Shown: positions 28,665 to 36,588 of the stretch, piece after piece
Position numbering within the stretch: position 1 is the first letter of the stretch
Layout: each line of letters begins with the position of its first letter
Assembly: GCA_024434165.1 (NCBI GenBank)
Contig: QMIW01000009.1
Span: 1-63,161 of the forward strand
DNA: 63,161 nt
Reading direction: 5' to 3'
Source: Chloroflexota bacterium
GTDB taxonomy: Bacteria > Chloroflexota > Anaerolineae > Anaerolineales > Villigracilaceae
Translations under genes and position numbers: made by a program
The notes under the pieces: generated by a model
What the model was told of the DNA's origin: nothing
The model's input: the letters and a program-made list of their open reading frames with translations, nothing else
Database searches by the model: none

Positions 28665-28779
28665 ATTGAGCGAAGCGGATTATAGCCGCCTTTCCGGTTT
28701 CTGGCAAATCGAATTTTCAGCGCAACTCTTATCCGCATCCAACAGCCTTTATGCTAAAATAAACACATTGGAGTCCCCT

Positions 28780-29346
28780 ATGTCCGAAATGATAGAAGTG
28801 ATCATAGACAGCATCCGCGTGCATTTAATGGCGCCCCAGCGCGTGGTTGTGCTGAAACAAGCCAATGCGGAAAGGTATCTCACCATCTGGGTCGGTCCCT
28901 ACGAAGCGGAAGCGATCACCGTCGCTTTGCAGGAAGTGGAAATGATCCGCCCGCTCACGCACGACCTTATCAAAAACATCTTCAATGCCTTTGGGTCCCG
29001 AATCGTCCGCGTGGAGATCGTCAAATTGCAGGACGACATCTTCTACGGCAACATCGTTGCCGAAGCAGGCGGACGCGAAATCCACATTGACTCGCGCCCG
29101 TCCGATGCGATTGCGATTGCCGTGCGGGCGCATGTCCCCATCATGGTGCATCGCAGCGTGATGGATGCGGCGGGCATGGAACCGGACCGCGAGGTCCCTG
29201 CGGAAACGAACGCGTCTGCCCGGCGGGAACCGCCTCCGCCCCCGTCTTCCGACGACACCAGCCGTCTCTCCGTGTTCAAGGATTTCATAGACAAGCTGGA
29301 TATTGACAACCCCGATAAAGACAAACCCGATTCGCCCTCCACATAA
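28780..29346 (+). CDS. Bifunctional nuclease family protein (DUF151)
   Basis: A 188-residue protein whose first ~135 residues form a BFN/DUF151 domain (LTIWVGPYEAEAITVAL, HIDSRPSDAIAIAVR). The plant founding member degrades DNA and RNA; bacterial members are poorly characterised. A Pro-rich linker and an acidic tail (LDIDNPDKDKPDSPST) follow. TTGGAG lies before the ATG at 28780. It precedes dnaB by 14 bp and probably shares its transcript. Confidence 0.88.
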   Translation: MSEMIEVIIDSIRVHLMAPQRVVVLKQANAERYLTIWVGPYEAEAITVALQEVEMIRPLTHDLIKNIFNAFGSRIVRVEIVKLQDDIFYGNIVAEAGGREIHIDSRPSDAIAIAVRAHVPIMVHRSVMDAAGMEPDREVPAETNASARREPPPPPSSDDTSRLSVFKDFIDKLDIDNPDKDKPDSPST

Positions 29347-29360
29347 AGCCCGCTCCCCCA

Positions 29361-32018
29361 ATGACCGAACCCTTCCCCCTTGAAGAATCGACCGCCCCCG
29401 CCAGCCCAGGTGTACCGCACAGCCGAGAAGCCGAAGAAGCCGTAGTAGGGGCGGTTTTGATTAACCCCGAAGTCTATTACGACATTGCCCAATTCCTGAA
29501 CGCGGATGATTTCTACATCCACCGCAACAAATGGATTTGGGAAGCCTTTGTGCGCCTGCACGAACAGCGCATCCCCATTGACCTGTTGACTCTGTCCGAA
29601 GAATTGGAGCGGGCGGGCCAGCTGACGGAGATCGGCGGCTCGGCGTACCTTACCTCGCTTGTCAACCAGGTGCCCACCTCGCTCAACGCGGAAGCCTACG
29701 GGCGCATCGTGGAGGAAAACTCCATCCGCCGCAGGATGATTCAAGCCGCAAACCAGATCGCCTCGCTTGCCTACAAAGGCGATACGATTGACAACGTGAT
29801 GGGGGAGGCGGAAAAAGCCGTCTTCGGCGTCAGCGAACGAAGGACCAAGCACGATGTCGAGCCGATCCGCTCCGTCCTCTCGGCGTACTACGACCGCATT
29901 GACGACCTCTCCAAACGCCCGGAGGATTTCCACGGCGTGCCGACGGGCTTCTACGACCTCGACAAGATGCTCAACGGCTTGCAGCCCTCGGACCTGTTGA
30001 TCATCGCCGGGCGGCCCGGTCAGGGTAAGACGGGCTTCCTGCTTTCAATTGCCAAGAACGCCGGTTTGACCCACAAAAAGCACATCGCCATCTTCTCGCT
30101 GGAAATGTCCAACGAACAGGTGGTACAGCGCTTGATCGCGCAGGAGACGGGCATTGATTCCCAGCGCCTGCGCACCGGCAAACTCATGGAAAACGAGTGG
30201 CCCCTCTTCACCCATGCCATCGAAGTCTTCTCCGATACGCACATCTTCCTCGACGACACTCCCGCCATCACGCCTTTGCAGCTGCGGACGAAATGCCGCC
30301 GCCTCCACATGGAATACGGGCTGGACCTTGTCATCGTGGATTACCTACAGTTGATGGGCGGCGACATCCGTACCGATAACCGCGTGCAGGAAGTTTCGCA
30401 GATTTCGCGCAGCCTCAAGGTGCTGGCGCGCGAGTTGAATGTGCCCGTCCTCACCGCCGCGCAATTGAGCCGCGCTGTGGAGCAGCGCACCGACAAACGT
30501 CCCGTGCTTTCGGATTTGCGCGAGTCGGGCTGTTTGGCAGGCGACACACTGATTGCGCTGGAAAACGGTCGTCATGTGCCAATCCGTGAATTGGAGGGGA
30601 AAACGAATTTCAACATTTGGGCGCTTAATCCAGCTTCGCTCAAATTGGAACCCATGCCCGTCAGCCGCGCGTTTTGCACGGGGATCAAGCCTGTGTTCAG
30701 GATGAGGACGCGGCTCGGCAGGGAAATCCGCGCGACGGGAAACCATCAATTTCTGACCATCTCAGGTTGGAAACGACTGGATGAGTTAACAACGGACGAT
30801 TATATTGCCCTGCCGCGCGTTCTTCCCGTCAGCGCCACCGAGCAAACCATGTCTAATGCTGAGCTGGCTCTCCTCGGTCATTTAATTGGGGATGGCTGCA
30901 CTTTGCCGCGCCATGTCATCCAATACACCACTCGCGAAAAGGACCTGGCGGAAACGGTGGCGAACTTGGCTGTGGAGGTCTTTGGCGGGGAAGTGAAACC
31001 GCGCGTTTCGCCTGAACGAAAGTGGTATCAGGTTTATCTGAGTTCCACGCGCCAACATACACACAATGTTCATAGCGCGGTCACTGAGTGGCTGGAGGAG
31101 TTGAAATCGTTTGGCTTGCGTTCGTACGAAAAACGAATCCCATCGCAGGTGTTCGAGCAGCCCAACGAGGCAATTGCTCTTTTCCTGCGTCATCTTTGGG
31201 CGACGGATGGAAGTATCCAATTGGTGAAAGGGAAGAAGTTCCGCCCGATTGCTTACTACGCGACCAGCAGTCCAGGACTGGCGCAGGATGTGCAGACGCT
31301 TTTGCTCCGCCTGGGGATCAATGCTATTCTGAAACATGTCTCACAAAATGGCAGGGGACGCGATCAATATAACGTGATCGTCACGGGAAAATCCGATCTC
31401 GAAATATTTGCTGAGAAAATTGGCGCGGTCGGCGAATACAAACGAGGGCGCCTTGCTGAAATTCTGGATCACATTGACGGGCGCGTTGCCAACACAAACC
31501 GCGATGTCATCCCACACAACATCTGGCGTATGCACGTTGCCCCCGCCATGCAGCGAATTGGGATAACAAGCCGTCAAATGCAGGCCGCAATTGAAATGCA
31601 ATATTGCGGCACAGGTCTCTATAAACAAAATGTGAGCCGCGAAGGCGCAGCGCGCGTCACAAATGTGGTTAAATCCCATGAACTCGCCTTGCCTGCGGAA
31701 AGCGATGTTTATTGGGACAGCATTATTTCCATCGAGCCCGACGGCGAGGAGCAGGTCTACGATTTGACCGTGCCTGGTCATCATAATTTTGCTGCCAACA
31801 ACATCATCGTTCACAACAGCCTGGAGCAGGATGCCGACATCGTCATGTTTATCTACCGCCCCGACCAGTACGAAAAGGATACGGATAAACAAAACATCGC
31901 CCAGATCATCGTCGCCAAGCATCGTAACGGACCAGTGGGCGAAGTGGAATTGATCTTCCGCGGCGCGCTGGCGAAATTCGAGAACGCGGCGACGAAGGTG
32001 TTTCGACCGAATGAATAA
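29361..32018 (+). CDS. dnaB: Replicative DNA helicase DnaB with an intein
   Basis: An 885-residue precursor. Exteins (residues 1-390 and 820-885) join to a 456-residue DnaB: N-terminal helical domain (PHSREAEEAVVGAVL), linker, and RecA-like motor with Walker A AGRPGQGKTGF and Walker B LDLVIVDYLQLM. An intein of 429 residues interrupts the DLRESG/SLEQDAD motif, so helicase activity requires splicing. The protein unwinds DNA at the fork. The following dnaD and loader genes are its likely partners. Confidence 0.96.
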   Translation: MTEPFPLEESTAPASPGVPHSREAEEAVVGAVLINPEVYYDIAQFLNADDFYIHRNKWIWEAFVRLHEQRIPIDLLTLSEELERAGQLTEIGGSAYLTSLVNQVPTSLNAEAYGRIVEENSIRRRMIQAANQIASLAYKGDTIDNVMGEAEKAVFGVSERRTKHDVEPIRSVLSAYYDRIDDLSKRPEDFHGVPTGFYDLDKMLNGLQPSDLLIIAGRPGQGKTGFLLSIAKNAGLTHKKHIAIFSLEMSNEQVVQRLIAQETGIDSQRLRTGKLMENEWPLFTHAIEVFSDTHIFLDDTPAITPLQLRTKCRRLHMEYGLDLVIVDYLQLMGGDIRTDNRVQEVSQISRSLKVLARELNVPVLTAAQLSRAVEQRTDKRPVLSDLRESGCLAGDTLIALENGRHVPIRELEGKTNFNIWALNPASLKLEPMPVSRAFCTGIKPVFRMRTRLGREIRATGNHQFLTISGWKRLDELTTDDYIALPRVLPVSATEQTMSNAELALLGHLIGDGCTLPRHVIQYTTREKDLAETVANLAVEVFGGEVKPRVSPERKWYQVYLSSTRQHTHNVHSAVTEWLEELKSFGLRSYEKRIPSQVFEQPNEAIALFLRHLWATDGSIQLVKGKKFRPIAYYATSSPGLAQDVQTLLLRLGINAILKHVSQNGRGRDQYNVIVTGKSDLEIFAEKIGAVGEYKRGRLAEILDHIDGRVANTNRDVIPHNIWRMHVAPAMQRIGITSRQMQAAIEMQYCGTGLYKQNVSREGAARVTNVVKSHELALPAESDVYWDSIISIEPDGEEQVYDLTVPGHHNFAANNIIVHNSLEQDADIVMFIYRPDQYEKDTDKQNIAQIIVAKHRNGPVGEVELIFRGALAKFENAATKVFRPNE
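30531..31817 (+). mobile_element. DnaB intein with LAGLIDADG homing endonuclease
   Basis: Codons 391-819. It begins with Cys391 (CLAGDTLIALENG, block A), has block B TGNHQFLTISGW, and ends VYDLTVPGHHNFAANNI..VHN before Ser820. The two endonuclease dodecapeptides are LLGHLIGDG and FLRHLWATDG, so the homing enzyme looks intact. The insertion point matches that of the well-known Synechocystis DnaB intein. All splicing residues (Cys1, block B TxxH, terminal His-Asn, +1 Ser) are present. Confidence 0.95.
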
Positions 32019-32022
32019 TCTT

Positions 32023-32147
32023 GTCATTGCGAGGGAGCGACAGCGACCGCAGCAATCTCCTCCTGTGCCATGAGGTTGCTTCGTCGGGCTAGCCTCGATA
32101 CGGCGGGCGAACGCCGCCTACTCGGGCAACTCCCTCCTCGCAATGAC
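32023..32147. repeat. GTCATTGCGAG element, copy 1
   Basis: A 125-bp element with perfect 12-bp ends GTCATTGCGAGG / CCTCGCAATGAC and internal GCAATCTCC...GGTTGCTTCG. It fills the gap between dnaB and dnaD. Other copies are at 38985-39106 and 42828-42908. Confidence 0.85.
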
Positions 32148-32157
32148 ATAAAATGAC

Positions 32158-32808
32158 ATGACCTCCTTTTCCGGCTTCACCTCCTCCGAGACGTTCACCC
32201 AAATTCCTGATTCGTTCATTCAACTGTTGAATGAGATTGACGACATCGCGGAATTGAAGGTGACGCTGTTTGCCATCCATCGCATCGAGCATATCGAGGG
32301 AAACTTCCGCGCGTTGTGCGAAACGGATTTCGAACCCGAGCCGCTGGGGTTGAGTCGGGAGGAGATTCGGCGCGGGCTGGGAAAAGCCCTTGAGAGGCAG
32401 ACCCTGCTCAAGTCCGAGTATGAAGCGAGTGTTTTTTATTTCCTCAACTCCCCGCGCGGACGACTCGCCGCGGAAGCGTTCTCCAAAGGTCAGTGGCGCG
32501 AAGCGGCGCGGGCGTATGTTCCAAACAAATCAAACCTGTTCAAATTGTATGAGGAAAATATCGGTCCGCTGACGCCGCTCCTGTCTGAAATGTTGATGGA
32601 GGCTGAGAAGGAGTATCCCGCCGCGTGGATCGAAGAGGCGTTCGAGATCGCCGTGAGCCGCAACGTGCGGAATTGGAAATACATCGAGGCGATCCTGCGG
32701 CGCTGGAAGGAAAACGGGAAAGATGAGCGAAGAGATTCACAAGACTCTGTCAAAGATGCAAAACGATACACCGAAGGCGAGTTCTCCGAATTCTTCAAAC
32801 GGGATTAG
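32158..32808 (+). CDS. DnaD-domain replication protein
   Basis: A 216-residue protein. The N-terminal ~100 residues suggest a winged helix (LSREEIRRGLGKALERQTLL). The C-terminal part (about 125-195) is a DnaD domain: YEENIGPLTPLLSEML, then AWIEEAFEIAVSRNVRNWKYIEAILRRW split by the conserved N-W-K-Y-I. DnaD proteins help load helicase in Firmicutes and phages. It lies between dnaB and a DnaC/DnaI-type loader, which fits that role. The start abuts a GTCATTGCGAG element. Confidence 0.88.
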   Translation: MTSFSGFTSSETFTQIPDSFIQLLNEIDDIAELKVTLFAIHRIEHIEGNFRALCETDFEPEPLGLSREEIRRGLGKALERQTLLKSEYEASVFYFLNSPRGRLAAEAFSKGQWREAARAYVPNKSNLFKLYEENIGPLTPLLSEMLMEAEKEYPAAWIEEAFEIAVSRNVRNWKYIEAILRRWKENGKDERRDSQDSVKDAKRYTEGEFSEFFKRD

Positions 32809-34237
32809 CGCGGCGAAACCGCTGGGCGACCCGAATTGCCCGCACTGCGGGGGAGCGGGCTATATTCGCTATGACGTGCCGCTCGGTCACGAGAAGTTTG
32901 GCAAGGTGGAGACGTGCGTCTGCCGCGCGAAGGATGTGGCGGAGGCGGCACGTTTGCGTCTGTTTGCGATGAGCAATTTGAACCGTTTGAGCCACCTGAC
33001 GTTCGAGAATTTTTCCCCGACTGGAAACGAAAAAGCGAAGTTCATGACCGCGCAGGAACGCGAGAATTTGCGTTCGGCTTTCGAGCGGAGTGAAGAGTTC
33101 GCGCGTCAACCGCAGGGATGGCTGCTCCTCGAAGGCGGCTACGGCTGCGGCAAGACGCATCTCGCGGCGGCGATTGCGAACTTTGCCGTCAATCATGGAA
33201 TGCCAACGCTGTTCATCACCGTGCCAGACCTGCTTGACTCTCTGCGCTTTGCCTACGATGATCCCGAAACGACGTTCGAACAACGCTTCGAGGAAATCCG
33301 CAATGCGGGTTTGCTGATTTTGGACGACTTCGGAACGCAAAACGCCACGCCGTGGGCGCAGGAAAAATTATTCCAGATCGTCAATTACCGCTACATCAAT
33401 AAACTGCCGACGGTCATCACCACCAATTTGATGCTGGACGAAATCGAAGGGCGCATCCGCTCGCGTTTGCAGGATGAGGAATTCGTTGCGTATGTGAAGA
33501 TCGCCGCGCCCGATTACCGCCGCCCCGAAGAGACCAGCAATCCGGGTATTTCGATGCTTTCCCTGCCCGAAATGAAGGCGATGACCTTCAAGACCTTCCA
33601 GCCGCGCGATGACGAGGTTGGGACGGAAGCGGTGACCACGACCACAACCGAAAAGACCGATAAATTTGGGAACAAGGTCAAAAGTAAGGAGATCACGCGG
33701 GTCAAAATCACCAAAGACGATGTGAAGACCCTGCACGAGGCGCACAACGCCGCCGTCAGTTTTGCCGAGCATCCCGAAGGCTGGCTGGTATTTTTGGGCG
33801 ACTCCTTCAGCGGCAAGACGCATCTCGCCGCAGCCATCGGTAATTATCGCATCGGCTTGGGCGGGCAGGCTTTGCTCGTGGAAGTGACCGCCCTGCTCGA
33901 TTACCTGCGCCAGACCTTCCGCCCGAATTCGGACGTTTCGTTCGACCGCCGCTTTCACGAAATCCGCACCACGCCGCTGTTGATTTTGGATGACTTAAAA
34001 GAAAGCGGCGCAGGTTCTGCCTGGGCGGAGGACAAACTGTACAGCGTGCTGAACTACCGCTACAACGCACACCTGCCGACGGTGATCACATCCACGCTGC
34101 GCCCCGAATCGTTTGCGCTGAGTTATCCGAATCTGTGGAACAAACTGCTCGACCCCGAGAAGTGCCAGGTGCTGGTCATCAACATGCCGCCGTATCGGAG
34201 GCTGGGGAAGGGGAAGGCGGGGCATAAGAAGAAATAG
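32723..34237 (+). CDS. Fused double DnaC/DnaI-type helicase loader
   Basis: A 504-residue protein with two related AAA+ domains. An N-terminal zinc knuckle (CPHCGG...CVC, residues 39-67) precedes domain 1 (Walker A EGGYGCGKT near 137-145, Walker B LLILDDFG). Domain 2 has Walker A GDSFSGKT (359-366) and Walker B LLILDDL. LTFENFSP (92) and MTFKTFQP (287) mark the start of each repeat unit, so the gene arose by internal duplication. The normal loader has one such domain. It overlaps dnaD by 86 bp, and no later ATG leaves the zinc motif intact. Confidence 0.87.
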   Translation: MSEEIHKTLSKMQNDTPKASSPNSSNGISAAKPLGDPNCPHCGGAGYIRYDVPLGHEKFGKVETCVCRAKDVAEAARLRLFAMSNLNRLSHLTFENFSPTGNEKAKFMTAQERENLRSAFERSEEFARQPQGWLLLEGGYGCGKTHLAAAIANFAVNHGMPTLFITVPDLLDSLRFAYDDPETTFEQRFEEIRNAGLLILDDFGTQNATPWAQEKLFQIVNYRYINKLPTVITTNLMLDEIEGRIRSRLQDEEFVAYVKIAAPDYRRPEETSNPGISMLSLPEMKAMTFKTFQPRDDEVGTEAVTTTTTEKTDKFGNKVKSKEITRVKITKDDVKTLHEAHNAAVSFAEHPEGWLVFLGDSFSGKTHLAAAIGNYRIGLGGQALLVEVTALLDYLRQTFRPNSDVSFDRRFHEIRTTPLLILDDLKESGAGSAWAEDKLYSVLNYRYNAHLPTVITSTLRPESFALSYPNLWNKLLDPEKCQVLVINMPPYRRLGKGKAGHKKK

Positions 34238-34310
34238 GAAGCGGATACTTCACACCCGCTTTGTGGATATTCTCCACCTTCTCCAATTCCATTCCGCGCG
34301 GACTTGGCGT

Positions 34311-34430
34311 ATCTCATCCGCGCCGCGGCTGACCAGAGTCAGCGCGTGGAGGTGTGTCAGGATTGCCCTCACCCCCGTCCCCTCTCCCAACGAGTGGGAG
34401 AGGGGGGCTGCTGGCGAGGAGGGTATAATA
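34311..34430. repeat. Duplicated ~120-bp block, copy 1
   Basis: ATCTCATCCGCGCCGCGGC, GACCAGAGTCAGCG and CAGGATTGCCCTCAC, followed by CCCTCTCCC hairpin words. The same block is at 35170-35287; the first 78 bp differ at about six positions. This copy ends in TATAAT (34424-34429) just before hicB. Confidence 0.85.
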
Positions 34431-34455
34431 TGCCAGGAACTCGAAAGGATAAAGA

Positions 34456-34668
34456 ATGACCAAGGAATTTAACGTCATTATCGAGCGAGACGAGGACGGC
34501 TATTACGTTGCCAGCGTCCCTGAATTGCAAGGATGTCACACACAAGCCAGGTCGCTGGACAAACTCATGGTACGAATCCGTGAAGCCATCGAGTTGTGCC
34601 TGGAAGTGGAACAGGATTTGCCATCCAATGAGTTTATAGGCGTTCAACGGATTGCAGTGGAAGTATGA
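34456..34668 (+). CDS. hicB: HicB-type antitoxin
   Basis: A 70-residue protein of the HicB partial RNase-H fold: FNVIIERDEDGYYVASVPELQGCHTQARSLDKLM is the family core (read in pieces FNVIIERDEDGYY and VPELQGCHTQA). The usual C-terminal DNA-binding domain is absent, as in short HicB variants. It overlaps hicA by 4 bp and precedes it, the reverse of the classical hicA-hicB order but common in this subtype. Confidence 0.9.
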   Translation: MTKEFNVIIERDEDGYYVASVPELQGCHTQARSLDKLMVRIREAIELCLEVEQDLPSNEFIGVQRIAVEV

Positions 34669-34895
34669 TGGCAAAACTGGCGCGGCTCACGGGGCAACAG
34701 GTCATTGCCGCTTTGAAGAAGGTGGGATTTCAGGTTTTGCGCGTCAAAGGAAGTCATCACTTTTTGATTCATCCAGACGGAAGAAGAACCGTTGTTCCTG
34801 TTCACCGCGGGGAGGTTGTCGGCCCAGGGCTGATGCTGAAAATTCTGCGCGACTGCGAAATAGAACGCGATGATTTTATGAAATTGCTGAAATGA
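34665..34895 (+). CDS. hicA: HicA-type mRNA interferase toxin
   Basis: A 76-residue double-stranded RNA-binding-fold toxin. The catalytic His lies in VKGSHHFLIH, within G-F-x-V-x-R-x-K-G-S-H-H typical of HicA; VPVHRGEVVGPGLMLKILRD completes the fold. It cleaves mRNA unless bound by HicB. Its start overlaps the hicB stop (ATGA), and its stop overlaps the start of the zinc-finger pseudogene, giving a three-gene unit. Confidence 0.9.
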   Translation: MMAKLARLTGQQVIAALKKVGFQVLRVKGSHHFLIHPDGRRTVVPVHRGEVVGPGLMLKILRDCEIERDDFMKLLK

Positions 34896-35108
34896 CCTGC
34901 GATATTTGCGGCAAAAAAGAGCCGAAGTCCTTACGGCAAAGGCGCGAATTTATTGATCATCGAGAACGTGCCCGTGGTGGTCTGTCCCAGCTGCGGGGAG
35001 AGTTATCTCACTGCTGAAACATTGCACGAGATTGAGAGGATTAAGTTGCACCGAAAGAATCTGGCAAAGTTGAAAAGCGTGACCGCGGCCGAGTACGTAG
35101 ACGCATGA
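34892..35108 (+). pseudogene. Frameshifted YgiT/MqsA-type zinc-finger protein
   Basis: The first frame begins MTCDICGKKEPKSL from an ATG overlapping the hicA stop and ends early at CHC-stop. In another frame from ~34940 the expected continuation is seen: NLLIIENVPVVVCPSCGES, then LTAETLHEIERIKLHRKNLAKL. Together they make a CxxC...CxxC YgiT-type protein of ~70 residues with one indel around 34925-34942. It is either decayed or carries a sequencing error. MqsA relatives act as antitoxins and regulators. Confidence 0.8.
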
Positions 35109-35112
35109 ATTA

Positions 35113-35140
35113 AAATCCGAAGCTGCAAGGCTTCGGATTT
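35113..35140 (+). terminator. Rho-independent terminator after the HicBA unit
   Basis: An 11-bp stem (AAATCCGAAGC / GCTTCGGATTT) with loop TGCAAG, followed by TTGTTT. It closes the HicBA-zinc finger transcript. Confidence 0.88.
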
Positions 35141-35169
35141 TTGTTTCATTTTCAAGACCCGCCGAAGGC

Positions 35170-35287
35170 ATCTCATCCGCGCCGCGGCTGACCAGAGTCA
35201 GCGTGTAGAGGTGGGTCAGGATTGCCCTCACCTCTATCCCCTCTCCCCAAAATAGAGAAAAAGGAGTCTGTTGGCGGAGGTTATGTT
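35170..35287. repeat. Duplicated ~120-bp block, copy 2
   Basis: Second copy of the block at 34311-34430, about 92 percent identical over the first 78 bp, then diverging (ATAGAGAAAAAGGAGTCTG in place of the GGGAGAGGGG hairpin arm). It precedes the DUF433 gene just as copy 1 precedes hicB. Confidence 0.85.
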
Positions 35288-35316
35288 TGGCAATGGGGTA
35301 AAATAACGGGAGGAGC

Positions 35317-35553
35317 ATGATTATGAAGAACTTAAAACGAATCACCTTCGATCCCAAAGTGATGGGCGGCAAGCCTACCATTCGCGGCATGCGCGTGACG
35401 GTGGGCATGATCATCGGTCTCATCGCGGCGGGACACGATACGAAGGAAATTCTCAAAGCTTATCCATACCTGGAAGAAGAGGATATCCGCGAGGCGCTCA
35501 CGTATGCCGCCTGGCGCGTTGAGGAAATCGAGTTGCCGCTGGCCAGCGCATGA
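35317..35553 (+). CDS. DUF433 antitoxin-like protein
   Basis: A 78-residue DUF433 protein: RITFDPKVMGGKPTIRGMRV, then VGMIIGLIAAGHDTKEILKAYPYL and EEDIREALTYAAWR. The helix-turn-helix-like fold binds DNA in relatives, and the gene commonly accompanies a DUF5615 PIN-like toxin, as here. GGGAGG lies before the ATG. It overlaps the next gene by 4 bp. Confidence 0.87.
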   Translation: MIMKNLKRITFDPKVMGGKPTIRGMRVTVGMIIGLIAAGHDTKEILKAYPYLEEEDIREALTYAAWRVEEIELPLASA

Positions 35554-35915
35554 AAATTCCTGTGGACATGAACCTTTCGCCCGATTGGGTGAAGCTTCTG
35601 GAACGCGCGGGTTGGGAAGCAGTTCACTGGTCAATGGTGGGAGATATGCGCGCGCCTGACGAGGAAATCATGTCATAGGCGCGGGAAAATGGATATATCG
35701 TCTTTACCCATGATCTTGATTTCGGCATTTTGCTTGCCCTGACCCGCGCCGAAAGCCCAAGCGTGGTCCAGGTCCGCACACAGGATATATTTCCTGAAGC
35801 ACTGGGAGATAGACTAGTCAAGGTTTTACGGGAGCACGAGTCCGTTCTGGAAAAAGGCGCGTTGCTGACGGTTGATGAAAGCAAATCAAGGGTCAGGGTT
35901 TTGCCGTTTGGATAG
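35550..35915 (+). pseudogene. DUF5615 PIN-like toxin with in-frame stop
   Basis: From the ATG overlapping the DUF433 stop, 42 codons (MKIPVDMNLSPDWVKLLERA, GWEAVHWSMVGD, RAPDEEIMS) reach a TAG at 35676-35678. The same frame continues with ARENGYIVFTHDLDFGILLA and ends at 35915, matching the rest of a ~121-residue DUF5615 protein with both acidic clusters (D6, and THDLDFG). A single-base change of a Tyr codon would explain the TAG. The toxin is probably inactive. Confidence 0.85.
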
Positions 35916-36106
35916 CGAATCCTGCGTTTGGAACCAATAGGCGATTGTCACACCGCTTCCCTTCGATAAACTCAGGGCGGGTTTTCATTTCATTTGTTCG
36001 TGTGTGCTGGTAGATAAAGAGAACGTGTCCCAGCGGGAACAAGTTTGCTTTGTGATAAAAAAACATAAAGACTCTGCCCAAGGCGCTCAAAAAGCAGTAA
36101 TATTAA

Positions 36107-36137
36107 GGAGGCTGTCGCTTGCACAGTGACAGCCTCC
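36107..36137 (+). terminator. Hairpin between the pseudogene and the next gene
   Basis: A 10-bp stem (GGAGGCTGTC / GACAGCCTCC) with an 11-base loop, followed by AACTTTTAT. It may end the upstream transcript or be the leader of the gene at 36165. Between 35916 and 36106 nothing else is evident. Confidence 0.65.
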
Positions 36138-36164
36138 AACTTTTATCGGCGGAAGGAGAATTCC

Positions 36165-36587
36165 ATGAAAACCCGCTTTAGCGGTATCCTCGCAGGACAG
36201 ATCATCCTGCTTGTCATGGTCTGCGCCATTTCGGGCTTTGTCGCATTGACCACCTTCGGCGCGGTGGGCGGCGTTTCAATTGCTGCCGCTCCCGAATCAA
36301 CGTTCAAATTATTCGCCCCCATGCTGTGCGATAAAGGCACGGAGATGCAATACCGCGAAGAGCGTTACAGTTATCACCGCCCCGGCGAGTCCACGCCGTT
36401 CGTCGAGTGCGTCGCTCCCGACGGAACCGTCGTCAAGGATGTGACTGGCACAGCCATTATGGTATCGCTGGCCGGTTCTTTTCTTGCGTGTTTCCTGCCG
36501 CTGTTCGTCCCTGGCGCGCTCCTTGCGTTCATCATTCCGCCAATTCTTTTGCGCAAGAAAAACAAAACCCCAGACATAATAGGTTGA
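36165..36587 (+). CDS. Small two-helix membrane protein
   Basis: A 140-residue protein with an N-terminal helix (8-30), an extracytoplasmic loop with two Cys residues (ML-C-DKG and FVE-C-VAPDG) that could form a disulfide, and a second helix (97-127) ending in LLRKKNK. AAGGAG lies 6 bases before the ATG. It begins one base before the nicotinamidase-like gene, so they are co-transcribed, but a functional tie to NAD metabolism is not evident. The family is not recognised. Confidence 0.7.
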   Translation: MKTRFSGILAGQIILLVMVCAISGFVALTTFGAVGGVSIAAAPESTFKLFAPMLCDKGTEMQYREERYSYHRPGESTPFVECVAPDGTVVKDVTGTAIMVSLAGSFLACFLPLFVPGALLAFIIPPILLRKKNKTPDIIG

Positions 36588-36588
36588 T

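Noticed and set aside
35676-35678. TAG in the DUF5615 gene as a recoded amino acid
   Set aside because: No pyrrolysine genes are seen, TAG is used as a normal stop for many genes here, and one base change explains it.
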